The notes under the pieces were generated by a model, which was not told where the DNA came from, made no database searches, and was given only the letters and a program-made list of their open reading frames with translations. A DNA stretch of 42,893 bases from Verrucomicrobiia bacterium (GTDB lineage: Bacteria > Verrucomicrobiota > Verrucomicrobiia > Limisphaerales > JADLHS01), in the NCBI GenBank assembly GCA_026125285.1, contig JAHCLO010000046.1:1-42893 (forward strand). Reading direction: 5' to 3'. Made by a program: the position numbers and the translations under genes. Positions within the stretch are counted from its first letter, which is position 1; each line of letters starts with the position of its first letter. This document shows, piece after piece, positions 8,401 to 17,547 of the stretch.

Positions 8401-10155
8401 TCACTTTGAGACGGCGCGATAGAACAGGCTGGAGTTGGTTGGCTCCGCCATGCGGAACGTGAACGCGTTGATCGCTGAGGATGCAGATGGATTGAGGAAG
8501 CCGACGTTGGTCCAATTGATTAAATCCGTCGAAGCTTCGATATCGTAGGCCAGTTCTTCGTTGTCGTTCACCAGGCGCAAGTTCAACGTGTTGTCCGGCG
8601 GCGGAGGAGGATACGGGACGACGAACGGTCCTCGACTCAAGTGCAGGTGCGGCGGCGCATTGATCCGCACCAATATCTCCGCGGAACAGGCGGTGGCGCC
8701 TTGGTCGTCCGTCGCCTTGGCCAGGATGAAATAGTTCCCTGCCGTGAGACTCGTCACGTTAATTGCGAATGGAACGTTGGTGGCCGTGCCGAGATAACCG
8801 GGTGGATGCAAATTCCCACCTCCTAACAGGCGCGCATACTGGACCAGGATGCTTCCTGTTTGTGTATCCCGGCGCCTAACCCGTTGCGCAAAGAACTCCA
8901 CTTTCTGGACTTGACCGTCCGGATCGCTGGCCTCGGCGTACAACGCGACGTTTGTTCCTGAAACCCAATCGCCATCCGCGGGTGCGAGCAGGCGGACAAA
9001 TGGTATTCTGTTTGGATTGGGAATGGGCGTGAGGAGATACGCGCGGTTCTGGCCATTGAACCGGCCCGTGCCCACGATCTGGCCCGCGTCATTGATGGCG
9101 GTCGCTTCGGTCAATTCCCAGTCCGAGTTGGTGAGGATCAGGTCATTGAGATCGGACATAACGCCACTTTGCCAGAGAAACGCGTGGCGACTCGGAATGT
9201 AGCCTGGATAGACCTGCGGTGGCGGTGGCGGGCCGTTGGTTTCCCAGCCGGGGTAGAAGATAACCCGGTTGGTGATGAAGCCAAACCGATACGCCTCGGC
9301 GCTGCCCACAATCTGGCCCGCTTGATTGATTGCGGCGGCGGAACTGGCGTCCAGGGCCAACGAACCCAGGCTCACGTAATTGGTGCCGGACCACACCACA
9401 GCGCGCTTGGTGGCGTAAAGCAAACCACTCTCGCCGACCATCTGCCCGGCTTCATTCATGCCGCGCACAAAACTGTCAATGCCACCAACGCGCGTTAGGG
9501 CCGAATAGTTCAAGTTCTCCCAGGAAGTTGCCCGATCACGGGGCCCCCAGAACCAGAAAGCATCGCCCGTCCAACCACCGACGTAGTTGTTGTTATTGAT
9601 GGTAGTTGCGCGGCCTCGGATGACGGTGCCGCTCCAGATGCTGAGAACATGAAAGGCCGGAGTGCTGCCAAACACGACTGCGATGGGCCGAGGTTGATCC
9701 TCGCCGGCCGCTGGAGCTTCTATCCACCCCACCACTCGTCCCTGATCATTGATGTCCGCAGCATAGCTGTTCCCCGCGTGACCCCCGCTCAAATCCATAT
9801 TCGTCGCGATACCAAACCGGCAGGCGCGAATCCGGCCATCTGCGGATTCGGCCCAGCCCACGATCCGGCCCGACTCGTTGATCGCGGCGGCATGACTGAT
9901 CGTCCCGCCCAAGGTGGCTAAGTCCGTCATTTGGCCATCTTGCCAGAGAAACGCCCGGTCATGGCCATCGGTAGTGCGCGCGACGCCAACAATTTGCCCG
10001 GCGCCATTGATGGCAGTGGCGCTGCTGTGGTCGCCGCCCAGCGTGCCGAGGTCGGTGATAACGTAGTTGGAGGCAGACGCGGTTAACCAGACGCCCGCTA
10101 CACCCACCGCGCGGATACTGCGATGGAACAGTCGAATGAAGGGGTTCGCCTTCAT
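8401..10155 (-). CDS. Secreted HAF-repeat protein with Ig-like domain
   Basis: This 584-residue protein has an N-terminal hydrophobic export segment (about residues 10-28). Next come seven or more HAF-type repeats, each pairing a phrase like DLGTLGGDHSSATAINGAGQ or INESGRIVGWA with an FLWQ-like segment; the repeats fill residues 30-365. A bacterial Ig-like region follows (about 375-490; APADGDWVSGTNVALYAEASDPDG), then a C-terminal beta-sandwich tail containing ASTDLINWTNVGFL, a tail type I associate with secreted verrucomicrobial proteins. The molecular function of HAF repeats is unknown; an extracellular or surface location is inferred. It lies upstream of and in the same direction as tyrS but is probably unrelated to it. 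Confidence 0.85.
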   Translation of the reverse strand: MKANPFIRLFHRSIRAVGVAGVWLTASASNYVITDLGTLGGDHSSATAINGAGQIVGVARTTDGHDRAFLWQDGQMTDLATLGGTISHAAAINESGRIVGWAESADGRIRACRFGIATNMDLSGGHAGNSYAADINDQGRVVGWIEAPAAGEDQPRPIAVVFGSTPAFHVLSIWSGTVIRGRATTINNNNYVGGWTGDAFWFWGPRDRATSWENLNYSALTRVGGIDSFVRGMNEAGQMVGESGLLYATKRAVVWSGTNYVSLGSLALDASSAAAINQAGQIVGSAEAYRFGFITNRVIFYPGWETNGPPPPPQVYPGYIPSRHAFLWQSGVMSDLNDLILTNSDWELTEATAINDAGQIVGTGRFNGQNRAYLLTPIPNPNRIPFVRLLAPADGDWVSGTNVALYAEASDPDGQVQKVEFFAQRVRRRDTQTGSILVQYARLLGGGNLHPPGYLGTATNVPFAINVTSLTAGNYFILAKATDDQGATACSAEILVRINAPPHLHLSRGPFVVPYPPPPPDNTLNLRLVNDNEELAYDIEASTDLINWTNVGFLNPSASSAINAFTFRMAEPTNSSLFYRAVSK

Positions 10156-10236
10156 ACCGGCCTGAAACTACGCCCTGAGGAAGATTCTTGTCAACAGTGT
10201 CGCCCCGCTGCGCGGATGCCACTTGTTGCATTGCGC

Positions 10237-10379
10237 GGCCCACGCGCTCTCGCGTGGAGTGGTTGGCGACCTTGTCAACCGCACGGGTGCGCCTCCGCGC
10301 CTGATTCTACGCGCGGTGGCGCGCGTCATCCCGGCGGCGAGGCGCAGCCGGTTCACACGCGAGGGCGCGTGCGCTCCCC
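10237..10379. repeat. GC-rich inverted-repeat element (ACGCGAGGGCGCG family)
   Basis: Between the HAF and helicase genes, CACGCGCTCTCGCGTG (from about 10242) and its partner at 10354-10379 (ending GCGCTCCCC) form the ends of an imperfect inverted repeat of about 140 bases with a GC-rich centre. The right end matches, in reverse complement, the arm at 39267-39290 inside a carB fragment. It is therefore one copy of a dispersed family. It lies downstream of the helicase gene and might act as an RNA hairpin. Confidence 0.6.
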
Positions 10380-10408
10380 AAAACCAAGTCGCCGCGAAGG
10401 AGATGAAT

Positions 10409-12400
10409 TCACGCCACTTTGACCTTCACCTTGTGACCTTTGATCTGTGCGCGATTCAGCTTGGCGATGATGCCTTTGGCGTGCTCGGCGGAGACGTCCA
10501 CAAACAGATGCCGCTCGCGGACGTCCACCGTGCCGACGACTTTGCCGGGCAAGCCCGTCTCCCCCGCGACGGCGTTTACGATGTCAATGGGCTTGATGTC
10601 CATGGCTTCGCCCAGGTTCATCCAGAGTCGCGTTTGGTGCTTTGGCGTGGCGCGGCTGGGTTTGCCTTTGGCGAACGGCTTTTGCTCCTCGCGCTTCTTG
10701 TCCGCCCAAGGGGGCAGGTGCTTTTTTGGGGCCGGTTCCGGTGGCTTGACCGAAGCCAGAATTTCTTCATCCGAGAAAGTCTTCTCGGGCGCGCGACTGG
10801 CCGGAGCGCTTACCGCCAAATCGGCTCCTGGAGGAGTCACCGGCTCTGGTTGTGGCGGAACGGCCGCCGCCAGCTTAACCGTCGGCGGCCTTGTGATGGG
10901 CGTACCCGCCGCTGGTCTTGCTCGCTGGACGACTGGTCGTTCCGACCGCGCCGGTCGGGACGCCGACACGCCGACACGTTCGCGACGTTCAAAGCGTGGG
11001 CCACGATCTTCATATCGCTCGCGCCGGTCATCGCGAAAACCACCGCGATGTGGTCGTTCCTCGCGCGCGGGGCGTTCGTAATCTTCAGTGCGCGGCTTGG
11101 TCGCCGCGGCCTCGCTGCTCTGCAACTGGGCCAGACAAGCCGAGGCGATGTCGCTGGAGGTGAAGCCCTCTTCGAGCAGCCGTTCGAGGAGATGTTCCTG
11201 GTTCTTGAATTCGCCGCCCTGGAGCGTGGCCCGGAGTTTGTCGAGGAAGACATTTTCGCGCGCCTCCTCCACTTCGGCCTCGGTGGGGATGCGCGCGCGA
11301 TGAATGCGCGTGTTCGTGTAACGCTCGATGTTGCGGATTTGAAACAACTCCCGGCCCGACACGAACGAAATCGCCCGCCCACTGCGGCCCGCGCGGCCGG
11401 TGCGCCCGATGCGATGCACGTAATCCTCGCCGTCGTAAGGCAGATCGTAGTTGAAGACCACTTCCACGTCGTCCACGTCAATCCCCCGCGCGGCGACATC
11501 CGTGGCCACGAGAAATTCCAGGCTGGATTTGCGGAACTTGTTCATCACGCGGTCGCGCATGTTCTGCGTCATGTCGCCGTGCAGCCGGTCGGCCAGATAG
11601 CCGGCGGCTTCGAGATGATCCACGAGATCGTCCACCATGCGCTTGGTGTTGCAGAAGATGATCCCCAGTTTGAGATCGTGAATGTCTATGAGCCGCGTCA
11701 ACAACTCGATCTTGAACCGGCGATCCACCTCGTAATAAACCTGCTCCACCGTCGGCACGGTCATCGCCCTCTGCTCGATCTTTACGTTCTGCGGATCGCG
11801 CGCGTACTTCTCGATCAGTTCGCGGATGGGTTTCGGCATCGTGGCCGAAAAGAAAACCGTCTGCCGTTCCGAGGGCACGGCTTGGAGGATCAACTCGATG
11901 TCGTCGCGGAAACCCATGTTGAGCATCACATCCGCTTCATCGAGGATGGCCAGCTTCACCGTTTCCAGCCGCAACGTGCCGCGGCGCATGTGGTCCATGA
12001 TCCGACCCGGCGTGCCGATGACGATTTGCGCGCCGCGCCGGAGGCCGTCGAACTGGCGTTCGTAGGACTGCCCGCCGTAGATCGGCAGCGCGTGAACGTC
12101 GCGCTTAAAGAACGCCAGTTTGTGAATCTCCTCGGAAACTTGAATCGCCAGTTCGCGGGTTGGACAAAGAATCAGCACCTGCACGACGCGTTTTGCGGAA
12201 TCCACCTGCTCCACGGCGGGAATGCCGAACGCGGCGGTTTTGCCCGAGCCGGTCTGGGATTGGCCCACAATATCCTTCCCCGCCATTAGCAAGGGAATGG
12301 CGGCGGCTTGAATGGGCGCAGCCTGCTCGAAGCCGAGCCGGTCAATGGCCTTGAGCAAATCGTCCGAGAGGCCGAGTTCCGTAAAAAGCTTTGGTGTCAT
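10409..12400 (-). CDS. DEAD-box ATP-dependent RNA helicase with DbpA-type RNA-binding tail
   Basis: This 663-residue helicase has all core motifs: the Q-motif region in residues 1-30, Walker A SQTGSGKT at 48-55, PTRELA at 80-85, TPGR at 130-133, DEAD at 154-157, SAT at 185-187, then ATDVAARGID and HRIGRTGRAGR in the second RecA domain. An arginine/proline-rich low-complexity linker (about 440-570) leads to a C-terminal domain of about 75 residues resembling the DbpA RNA-binding (RRM-like) fold (TRLWMNLGEAMDIKPIDIVN). The architecture is that of DeaD/CsdA-type helicases, which assist ribosome assembly and mRNA turnover, often in the cold. DbpA or another member cannot be excluded, so no symbol is assigned. 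Confidence 0.92.
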   Translation of the reverse strand: MTPKLFTELGLSDDLLKAIDRLGFEQAAPIQAAAIPLLMAGKDIVGQSQTGSGKTAAFGIPAVEQVDSAKRVVQVLILCPTRELAIQVSEEIHKLAFFKRDVHALPIYGGQSYERQFDGLRRGAQIVIGTPGRIMDHMRRGTLRLETVKLAILDEADVMLNMGFRDDIELILQAVPSERQTVFFSATMPKPIRELIEKYARDPQNVKIEQRAMTVPTVEQVYYEVDRRFKIELLTRLIDIHDLKLGIIFCNTKRMVDDLVDHLEAAGYLADRLHGDMTQNMRDRVMNKFRKSSLEFLVATDVAARGIDVDDVEVVFNYDLPYDGEDYVHRIGRTGRAGRSGRAISFVSGRELFQIRNIERYTNTRIHRARIPTEAEVEEARENVFLDKLRATLQGGEFKNQEHLLERLLEEGFTSSDIASACLAQLQSSEAAATKPRTEDYERPAREERPHRGGFRDDRRERYEDRGPRFERRERVGVSASRPARSERPVVQRARPAAGTPITRPPTVKLAAAVPPQPEPVTPPGADLAVSAPASRAPEKTFSDEEILASVKPPEPAPKKHLPPWADKKREEQKPFAKGKPSRATPKHQTRLWMNLGEAMDIKPIDIVNAVAGETGLPGKVVGTVDVRERHLFVDVSAEHAKGIIAKLNRAQIKGHKVKVKVA

Positions 12401-12534
12401 GCAGTATGTTGATTCGACAGACCCAGCCTAGTCGAACCATCGCCGAAACAAGAGACAAATCTTGCGACGGGCGGAGCGAGCCACGCGGGATTCATTTCCC
12501 ATGAGGGCGGGAGCAGACACTTGGGGGGCCGTGG

Positions 12535-13656
12535 TCAGCGTAACGTCTCCGCCAACAGCCGATACGCTTGTTCGCGTTGTGCCTCCGGAAAATCATGCCC
12601 GGTGTCCGGATGCTCGACCACCAGGTGCTTCTCCGCCTGATGCAGCCGGTAAACCGGAGAGGCGGCCTGCACGATGGCATCCACGCTGCGCCACTGAAAA
12701 TTCGAGTCACCCAACGGCGCGTTCACGAACCCGGATCGCGGCGCGAGCGCGCCGATGAGTTCATGGAAATCGAACGGGATTTCCTCCAGTCGTCCGCGAT
12801 ATTCGGCCAGCCTGGGCATGTAGCGCATCTGACACCAACCGCGCTCGAGCTGCCAATTCTTGGGATCGCCGCCGTAGTAATCGAGGAATGAATCAAAGCC
12901 GCAGCTGGAGACGATGACTTTGATGCGCTGGTCAAAGACCGCCGTGTAAATGGCGTTGTGGCCGCCGAGTGAATGGCCGAGTGCGCCATAACGGCCGCGC
13001 TTCACATAAGGCAGCGAGTCGAGCAGGTCCAATCCGCGCAGGTTGTCCCAGATGGCTTTCATCGTGCCGCTCTCGTAGCCCAGCGCCTTGAGATCCGGCT
13101 GGTAATTCGCCATCAACGGGTAGGCCGGCGCGAGCACGATGAAGCCACGCTTGGCGAGTTCGTCGGCGTAGGCGCGGTAGTTTTTGTTCACCTGTTCAAC
13201 GAGCACGCGATGGCCGAATTGCATGTCTGTCGAGTGCAGCGCCAGCACCGCAGGGAACTGTTTCCGACCCTTCCGGGCGGCGTTGGGAATCAGCAGATAA
13301 GCCGGCACATGCGAGCCGGGTTCGGATTCGTAAGTGATGAGTTGCCGAACGTAGGAGCCGCAATCGGTTGCTTCTTCGATTAGCACCTTGGGAGGCTGGC
13401 GCCGGGTTTTGTCCGGCAGCGGTCCCATGACTTCCTGCATTCCGCGCAGGATTTCTGTGCGGCGTTTTTGCCAGTCAGACTTGGATGTGACGAGCCGAAT
13501 CTGCCCTTTGGCGTCACGATAGAGCAGCAGGTTGGTGCGATCCAGTCGCGCTGGAGCCGCGGATTCTCGCTCTTGTTGGGATAACCCAGAGGAGAATGAA
13601 GCGAGAACGATTGTGCAAATCGCCGCCACAGGCCATGGGGTGCGCAGACTTGTCAT
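12535..13656 (-). CDS. Secreted alpha/beta hydrolase (dienelactone hydrolase/acetyl-xylan esterase-like)
   Basis: This 373-residue protein has an N-terminal signal-like segment (residues about 8-27). The alpha/beta-hydrolase triad can be placed at Ser229 in GHSLGG, Asp317 in APLGDSNF and His354 in HPDTGHDFP. The strand before the oxyanion region is VLALHSTD near 137-144. Similar secreted esterases act on plant or algal glycans, but the substrate cannot be read from sequence. The ATG at 13656 sits 43 bases after the stop of the PhoD-like gene on the same strand, which suggests co-transcription with that gene and perhaps with the DUF481 gene. Nothing is missing or broken. Confidence 0.85.
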   Translation of the reverse strand: MTSLRTPWPVAAICTIVLASFSSGLSQQERESAAPARLDRTNLLLYRDAKGQIRLVTSKSDWQKRRTEILRGMQEVMGPLPDKTRRQPPKVLIEEATDCGSYVRQLITYESEPGSHVPAYLLIPNAARKGRKQFPAVLALHSTDMQFGHRVLVEQVNKNYRAYADELAKRGFIVLAPAYPLMANYQPDLKALGYESGTMKAIWDNLRGLDLLDSLPYVKRGRYGALGHSLGGHNAIYTAVFDQRIKVIVSSCGFDSFLDYYGGDPKNWQLERGWCQMRYMPRLAEYRGRLEEIPFDFHELIGALAPRSGFVNAPLGDSNFQWRSVDAIVQAASPVYRLHQAEKHLVVEHPDTGHDFPEAQREQAYRLLAETLR

Positions 13657-13699
13657 TAAGCTACGATTCCTAAGATTGTCCTGAGGTCAGCGTAGCAAT

Positions 13700-15040
13700 T
13701 CACCTGCCTCCAGACACGAGCGGCGGGATCTTCGTCACGCCCAGAACCTCGTTCCATGCAAACTCGCGTTTGTGGATGAGACCTTCGGCGGCACGATAGA
13801 CTTCCAACGTGAGTCTGGGTTCAACACCGGTCGTGTCCACCTCGAACACGCAGTAAAGCTTGCCGGTGTTCACGAAGTAAATGGCCTCGGGTGTCGGCTG
13901 AGCGCGGGTGCTGTTGCTGCTGCCGAACGGGCCGGAGGTCACCTCGATCAGGCGGCCCAGGATTTGATAGGCGGCGGTAAAATGCCGGTCGCCCGAGAGC
14001 AGCACCACTCCCGGGATGCCGCGTTCCTGGATGAAGTCAAACAACTCCATGCGCTCCCGGTTGAAGCGCGACCAGGAATCCTCGCTGCCGTTGGACTGCC
14101 ATTCGCTGCCGCTGGCGAGGAACTTGACCGTCGCTTTCGATGCGAGCAATTCACGCTTGAGCCAGGCCAACTGCGCCGCGCCGAGCATCGTTTTGTTTCC
14201 GTCGTCCGGCGCGGCGTTGGGCGAGCGATGATACCGCACGTCGAGCATGAAGAAATCCACGTCGCCGCGGGTGAATTTGAAATACACGCCGGGATCATCG
14301 CGCTGGCCGTAGCCGGGGTTGGCCCAGAACTCCTTGAAGGTTTCAAGCGACCGTTCCTTGCCCGCGGCGGTGCCATCACTGTTGTTCGGACCGTAATCGT
14401 GATCGTCCCATATCCCGTAGCAGGGCACGCGGCGGGAGAGGTCCCGAAAACCGGCCAGCCGGCGTTGCACGTAATAGGCCGCGCGCTGTCCAGCAGGCTC
14501 GGTGGTGTCGGCGTAATGGTTGTCGCCCAGGAACAGCAACAGATCAATCGGCGTGCGCGCGGCCAGATCGCCCCACGCCGCTGCCGGGTCAAAGGCGTTG
14601 CGGCCGACGCAGGAAATGAACGCAAGACGAAGTCGCCCGCGGCTTCCCTCCGCCGGGGCGGTGACGAACGAAGGCGCCGGACTGGCCATGCCGGATTCGC
14701 CGTCCACATGCACCCAGTAATAATAACGCGTGGCTGGCTTGAGGCCCGTGATGTGGAACTGGCCAAGATACTCCGGCCCGTGCAGCGTCTGCGTGCGAAG
14801 AGTGCGTCCACGCGACAAATCCGGATGCTCGCTGACGCACACGGCTACGGAGCGGCGCGCCGCCTTCGCGCCGCCCAGGCGCGGTGCGGCTTTCACCCAG
14901 ATGCGCGCTTCGGTGGGGCCGACGTGACCAAGCATCGGGCCCAGGTCCAGTTGCGCGGTCGGCGAGGCGGAAGCCGTCGGGCAGAGTTGGACAAAGATCA
15001 AGGTCCCCAGCCAGCCGATGCGGAGAAACGCGCATTTCAT
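13700..15040 (-). CDS. PhoD-like metallophosphatase (alkaline phosphatase D family)
   Basis: This protein has 446 residues from ATG 15040, with a signal peptide ending near ASASP. An N-terminal Ig-like segment (LGPMLGHVGPTEARIWVKA) precedes the metallophosphatase domain. Metal-binding and catalytic motifs are LFLGDNHYAD, WDDHDYGPNN and SGDRHFTA, in the usual PhoD order. The family cleaves phosphomonoesters or phosphodiesters in the periplasm or outside the cell. An upstream TTG at 15076 would add 12 residues ahead of the signal peptide and is less likely. It lies 56 bases after the DUF481 gene and 43 before the esterase gene, all in one direction. Neither a PHO-box nor a promoter is apparent. 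Confidence 0.9.
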   Translation of the reverse strand: MKCAFLRIGWLGTLIFVQLCPTASASPTAQLDLGPMLGHVGPTEARIWVKAAPRLGGAKAARRSVAVCVSEHPDLSRGRTLRTQTLHGPEYLGQFHITGLKPATRYYYWVHVDGESGMASPAPSFVTAPAEGSRGRLRLAFISCVGRNAFDPAAAWGDLAARTPIDLLLFLGDNHYADTTEPAGQRAAYYVQRRLAGFRDLSRRVPCYGIWDDHDYGPNNSDGTAAGKERSLETFKEFWANPGYGQRDDPGVYFKFTRGDVDFFMLDVRYHRSPNAAPDDGNKTMLGAAQLAWLKRELLASKATVKFLASGSEWQSNGSEDSWSRFNRERMELFDFIQERGIPGVVLLSGDRHFTAAYQILGRLIEVTSGPFGSSNSTRAQPTPEAIYFVNTGKLYCVFEVDTTGVEPRLTLEVYRAAEGLIHKREFAWNEVLGVTKIPPLVSGGR

Positions 15041-15096
15041 GACCGAATGATGGACTTCACTCGGCGCCGGCGTCAACGTCCGGCTTGGGAGTGATC

Positions 15097-16398
15097 TCAG
15101 AAATCCACCCCCAAGCCGACGACGAGGCGGAAGTCATCCTGCTTGGGTTGAACGCCGTCAGCGCCTACCTTGGGATGAGAGACGCGATCCCAGATCAGCG
15201 AGACATCCAGATCGAAGCGCTTGGTCAATTCGAGCGACAGCGTGGCGACACCGTGGTGCGTGGTTTCGCCGACTTCTTTGCTGGTATATTGGCCGCGGTA
15301 CTCAAGGATCAACTCAATGCGGCGAGTAATGTCCCAGTCGAAGCGCGATCCGAACGCGAGCGCTCCCGCGATCTTTTCGGTTGGCTCTCCCGGCTGGGCG
15401 GATTCGAACCACACTTTCTGAAAGGCCGGGCCGGTCGTGATGTTCCATTCCAGATTGTGCCGGTCAACGAGGTCATAGCCGACGCCGACCCCGCCGGTGA
15501 CCCGATGCGCCAGGTTTTGAAACGGGTCCTTGTAATACTCGGCGAACGGCACGATGAGGTAGAACCGACGCGAGAGCCAGACGTCGAACTCGCTGTTGAC
15601 GCGGTGATTGTTGGCGCTCTCGACGCCGCCCACACTGCTGATGTTGCCGATATAATCGAGACTCAGGCGTGTGGCCGGGGTGCGACGCTCCAGATGCGCC
15701 TGGGCGTTGTATTCCACCGACTCGGTGTTGCCGGCCCGGAGTGTCAACCCCAGGGAAACCTTGCCCGACCAGTGGTTTCGCTCTCGGGAGCCGCCCGGCG
15801 TCAGGCTCTGAAGCTGTTCGCGGGGGCGGACCTGTGGTGTCGCGCCGCTCACCGTCACCAGGTCAGGGGTGACCATGACCGGACCGGACACTTTCTCGCC
15901 GTCCACAAACAGGAGGTCGAGGGTGTGGAAGGCGCGCACCTGGCGAATGTCTTTCCAATCAAAGGTCAGGATGTCCAGCTTCTCGCTGTCGAACTCGAGT
16001 TCCCGTTTCTGCATCCCCTTGATGCGTCCCCGGAGCCACTCGCCGGACTTGAGTTGAATCCAGTCCAACGTGTCCGCCGGAGGCACCCAGCCCAAATCGG
16101 GCGGCTGGACCGATACTGAATCTTTCCCCCTCCACCTATTCTTCGTTTCGGCCACCGGGCCGTTGGTGGTGACCACGATGTTCGTCGTGACGATGTAGTT
16201 GGTAACGGTCACGATCACGGCATTGGTAACGACGACCAGGTTCGTCACCACCGGCTGCGCCTGCGGACCGCCCGCCCACTCGGCGGCGCCGGGAGCCGGG
16301 GACGGAACCCAAACACCGGACAGCGCCAGCAGCAGACCGGCTATCCGCAAGCGGGTTCGCGAGGCATTAGTGATATGTTGCGGATAGACGTCCATCAT
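15097..16398 (-). CDS. DUF481 outer-membrane beta-barrel protein with VTN-rich linker
   Basis: From ATG 16398 the protein has 433 residues; a GTG at 16419 would add seven. An export signal lies at about residues 15-40. Residues about 50-82 are an unusual Val-Thr-Asn repeat (VTNLVVVTNAVIVTVTN). Next is a small beta domain (about 110-165, DWIQLKSGEWLRGRIKG), then a DUF481-type barrel (about 200-433) of amphipathic strands ending in GLGVDF with a terminal aromatic residue, as outer-membrane proteins do. DUF481 proteins are salt-stress-associated outer-membrane proteins of unknown mechanism. It heads a tightly spaced run with the PhoD-like and esterase genes. Confidence 0.85.
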   Translation of the reverse strand: MMDVYPQHITNASRTRLRIAGLLLALSGVWVPSPAPGAAEWAGGPQAQPVVTNLVVVTNAVIVTVTNYIVTTNIVVTTNGPVAETKNRWRGKDSVSVQPPDLGWVPPADTLDWIQLKSGEWLRGRIKGMQKRELEFDSEKLDILTFDWKDIRQVRAFHTLDLLFVDGEKVSGPVMVTPDLVTVSGATPQVRPREQLQSLTPGGSRERNHWSGKVSLGLTLRAGNTESVEYNAQAHLERRTPATRLSLDYIGNISSVGGVESANNHRVNSEFDVWLSRRFYLIVPFAEYYKDPFQNLAHRVTGGVGVGYDLVDRHNLEWNITTGPAFQKVWFESAQPGEPTEKIAGALAFGSRFDWDITRRIELILEYRGQYTSKEVGETTHHGVATLSLELTKRFDLDVSLIWDRVSHPKVGADGVQPKQDDFRLVVGLGVDF

Positions 16399-16497
16399 GG
16401 CCTGACCAGAGTGGGCCACCAGTTTGCCGCCGTCAGCCAGCGTCTTTTGAGGCGAGTCATCATTGAGCCGGGATTGTCTCGAGGGCTATTGTTGGCT

Positions 16498-16956
16498 TCA
16501 TCGCAACCTCGCAGCCACCCGGTTTAACAACTCTTGGTACGGCCGGGCGCGGAAATGCGCGAGCCGCACCTCTTCCTCAATTAATGCGCTGTCCGCGTCG
16601 CGCACCATGTAAGCCTTGCACTGCAACCGCAGCGAACCGTCATTCTGCGGCACGATCTCCGCGCGCACGCGCTCCCGCACCGGGCTGTCTTCCATCCAGT
16701 TGCCGTGCGCGACCTGATTCCTGCGAGTGCCTTCCTTTTCGAAAATCAAATCCCTGTCGCCGGATGAAAACGCATCGTAGCCCGCTTCGACAAACACGGC
16801 TTGAGTCGCGCGCCGAATCTCGTCCACGCTCCGATTCGGGACCACGACGGACGCGAAGCTCGCGGAGGCCGGCTGGTCCAGAGAGCGGCAGCCGCAGAAC
16901 GCGAGCGCGGCCAAAGCCAGCGCGAGCAAAGCACAAGTTGATTTTGATGGCTTCAT
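16498..16956 (-). CDS. Putative lipoprotein, unknown function
   Basis: This is about 152 residues from ATG 16956; an in-frame start at 16965 would add three. The hydrophobic N-terminus ends in LAFCGCRS, a plausible but non-classical lipobox, so the mature protein would be a lipoprotein or periplasmic. The rest is alpha/beta with many charged residues (SVDEIRRATQAVFVEAGYDAF, then RVRAEIVPQNDGSLRLQC) and no recognised domain. It is last in a run of small minus-strand envelope genes downstream of the sulfatase and regulator genes. Function unknown. Confidence 0.7.
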   Translation of the reverse strand: MKPSKSTCALLALALAALAFCGCRSLDQPASASFASVVVPNRSVDEIRRATQAVFVEAGYDAFSSGDRDLIFEKEGTRRNQVAHGNWMEDSPVRERVRAEIVPQNDGSLRLQCKAYMVRDADSALIEEEVRLAHFRARPYQELLNRVAARLR

Positions 16957-17003
16957 GGCGGGCATTTTCCATCAGGCTGGTTCGGTTTCACACGACCGAG
17001 GCA

Positions 17004-17510
17004 TTACGGCTTGCGGGTGTCGGACGGCACCAACGGCACGGCGGCGGCAAGTTGGAGGCGCACGGCCAGGTCGAGCCGGTTTTCGAGTTGGGCAAAGCGC
17101 AGCACCTTCGCGGCGGGCAGCACCTTGCCGAACTTTTTCAGGTATTTGTTTCGGATCGCCACCGCCTTCACTTCGAGCGCACTGAGTTGCTTGAGCATCG
17201 CTTGGGCGCGGGCGTCGGGCACCTCCGGGTAAAGGTCCGCATACTCAAGCACCAGCTTCACACGGTCGTCGCCAATCCGGTCCATCTCGGCGCGGTAATC
17301 GCGGTAGATCGGCCAGAAAGCGGCGCTTTCCTTGTCGGTGAGTTTCATGCCCTCGGCGATGACAACTTTGCGGTCAGCTTTGAGGACGCTACGCACAATT
17401 TCGATTTCATCAATCACGTTCGGCAAGTCGGCAGCTGGCGCGGTGAAGGGCAGAAGCGCGGCCGTAAGCACGACGAGGTTGCGGACCGTGATAACAGATT
17501 TCATTTTCAT
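17004..17510 (-). CDS. Periplasmic helical protein (Spy/CpxP-like in pattern)
   Basis: This 168-residue protein has a clear signal peptide (about residues 1-27, ending APAAD). The mature part is almost entirely helical and charged. It contains KLTDKESAAFWPIYRDYRAEM, a pattern I associate with small verrucomicrobial and planctomycete periplasmic proteins loosely resembling the Spy/CpxP chaperone group. That resemblance is only in length, helicity and a similar motif. It is the next-to-last gene of the minus-strand envelope run; the gaps are 37 and 47 bases, compatible with one transcript. A chaperone or stress role is inference. Confidence 0.7.
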   Translation of the reverse strand: MKMKSVITVRNLVVLTAALLPFTAPAADLPNVIDEIEIVRSVLKADRKVVIAEGMKLTDKESAAFWPIYRDYRAEMDRIGDDRVKLVLEYADLYPEVPDARAQAMLKQLSALEVKAVAIRNKYLKKFGKVLPAAKVLRFAQLENRLDLAVRLQLAAAVPLVPSDTRKP

Positions 17511-17547
17511 GGTTTGAATGCGGTTGTAGTTGTAGCAGAACGTTCAA

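Noticed and set aside
10223..12289. Long plus-strand open frame opposite the DEAD-box helicase
   Set aside because: It is antisense to a gene with every helicase motif. Its translation is rich in His/Arg with no family features, as expected of GC-rich shadow frames.
13772..15094. Plus-strand open frame opposite the PhoD-like gene
   Set aside because: Antisense to a protein with complete metallophosphatase motifs; no recognisable product.
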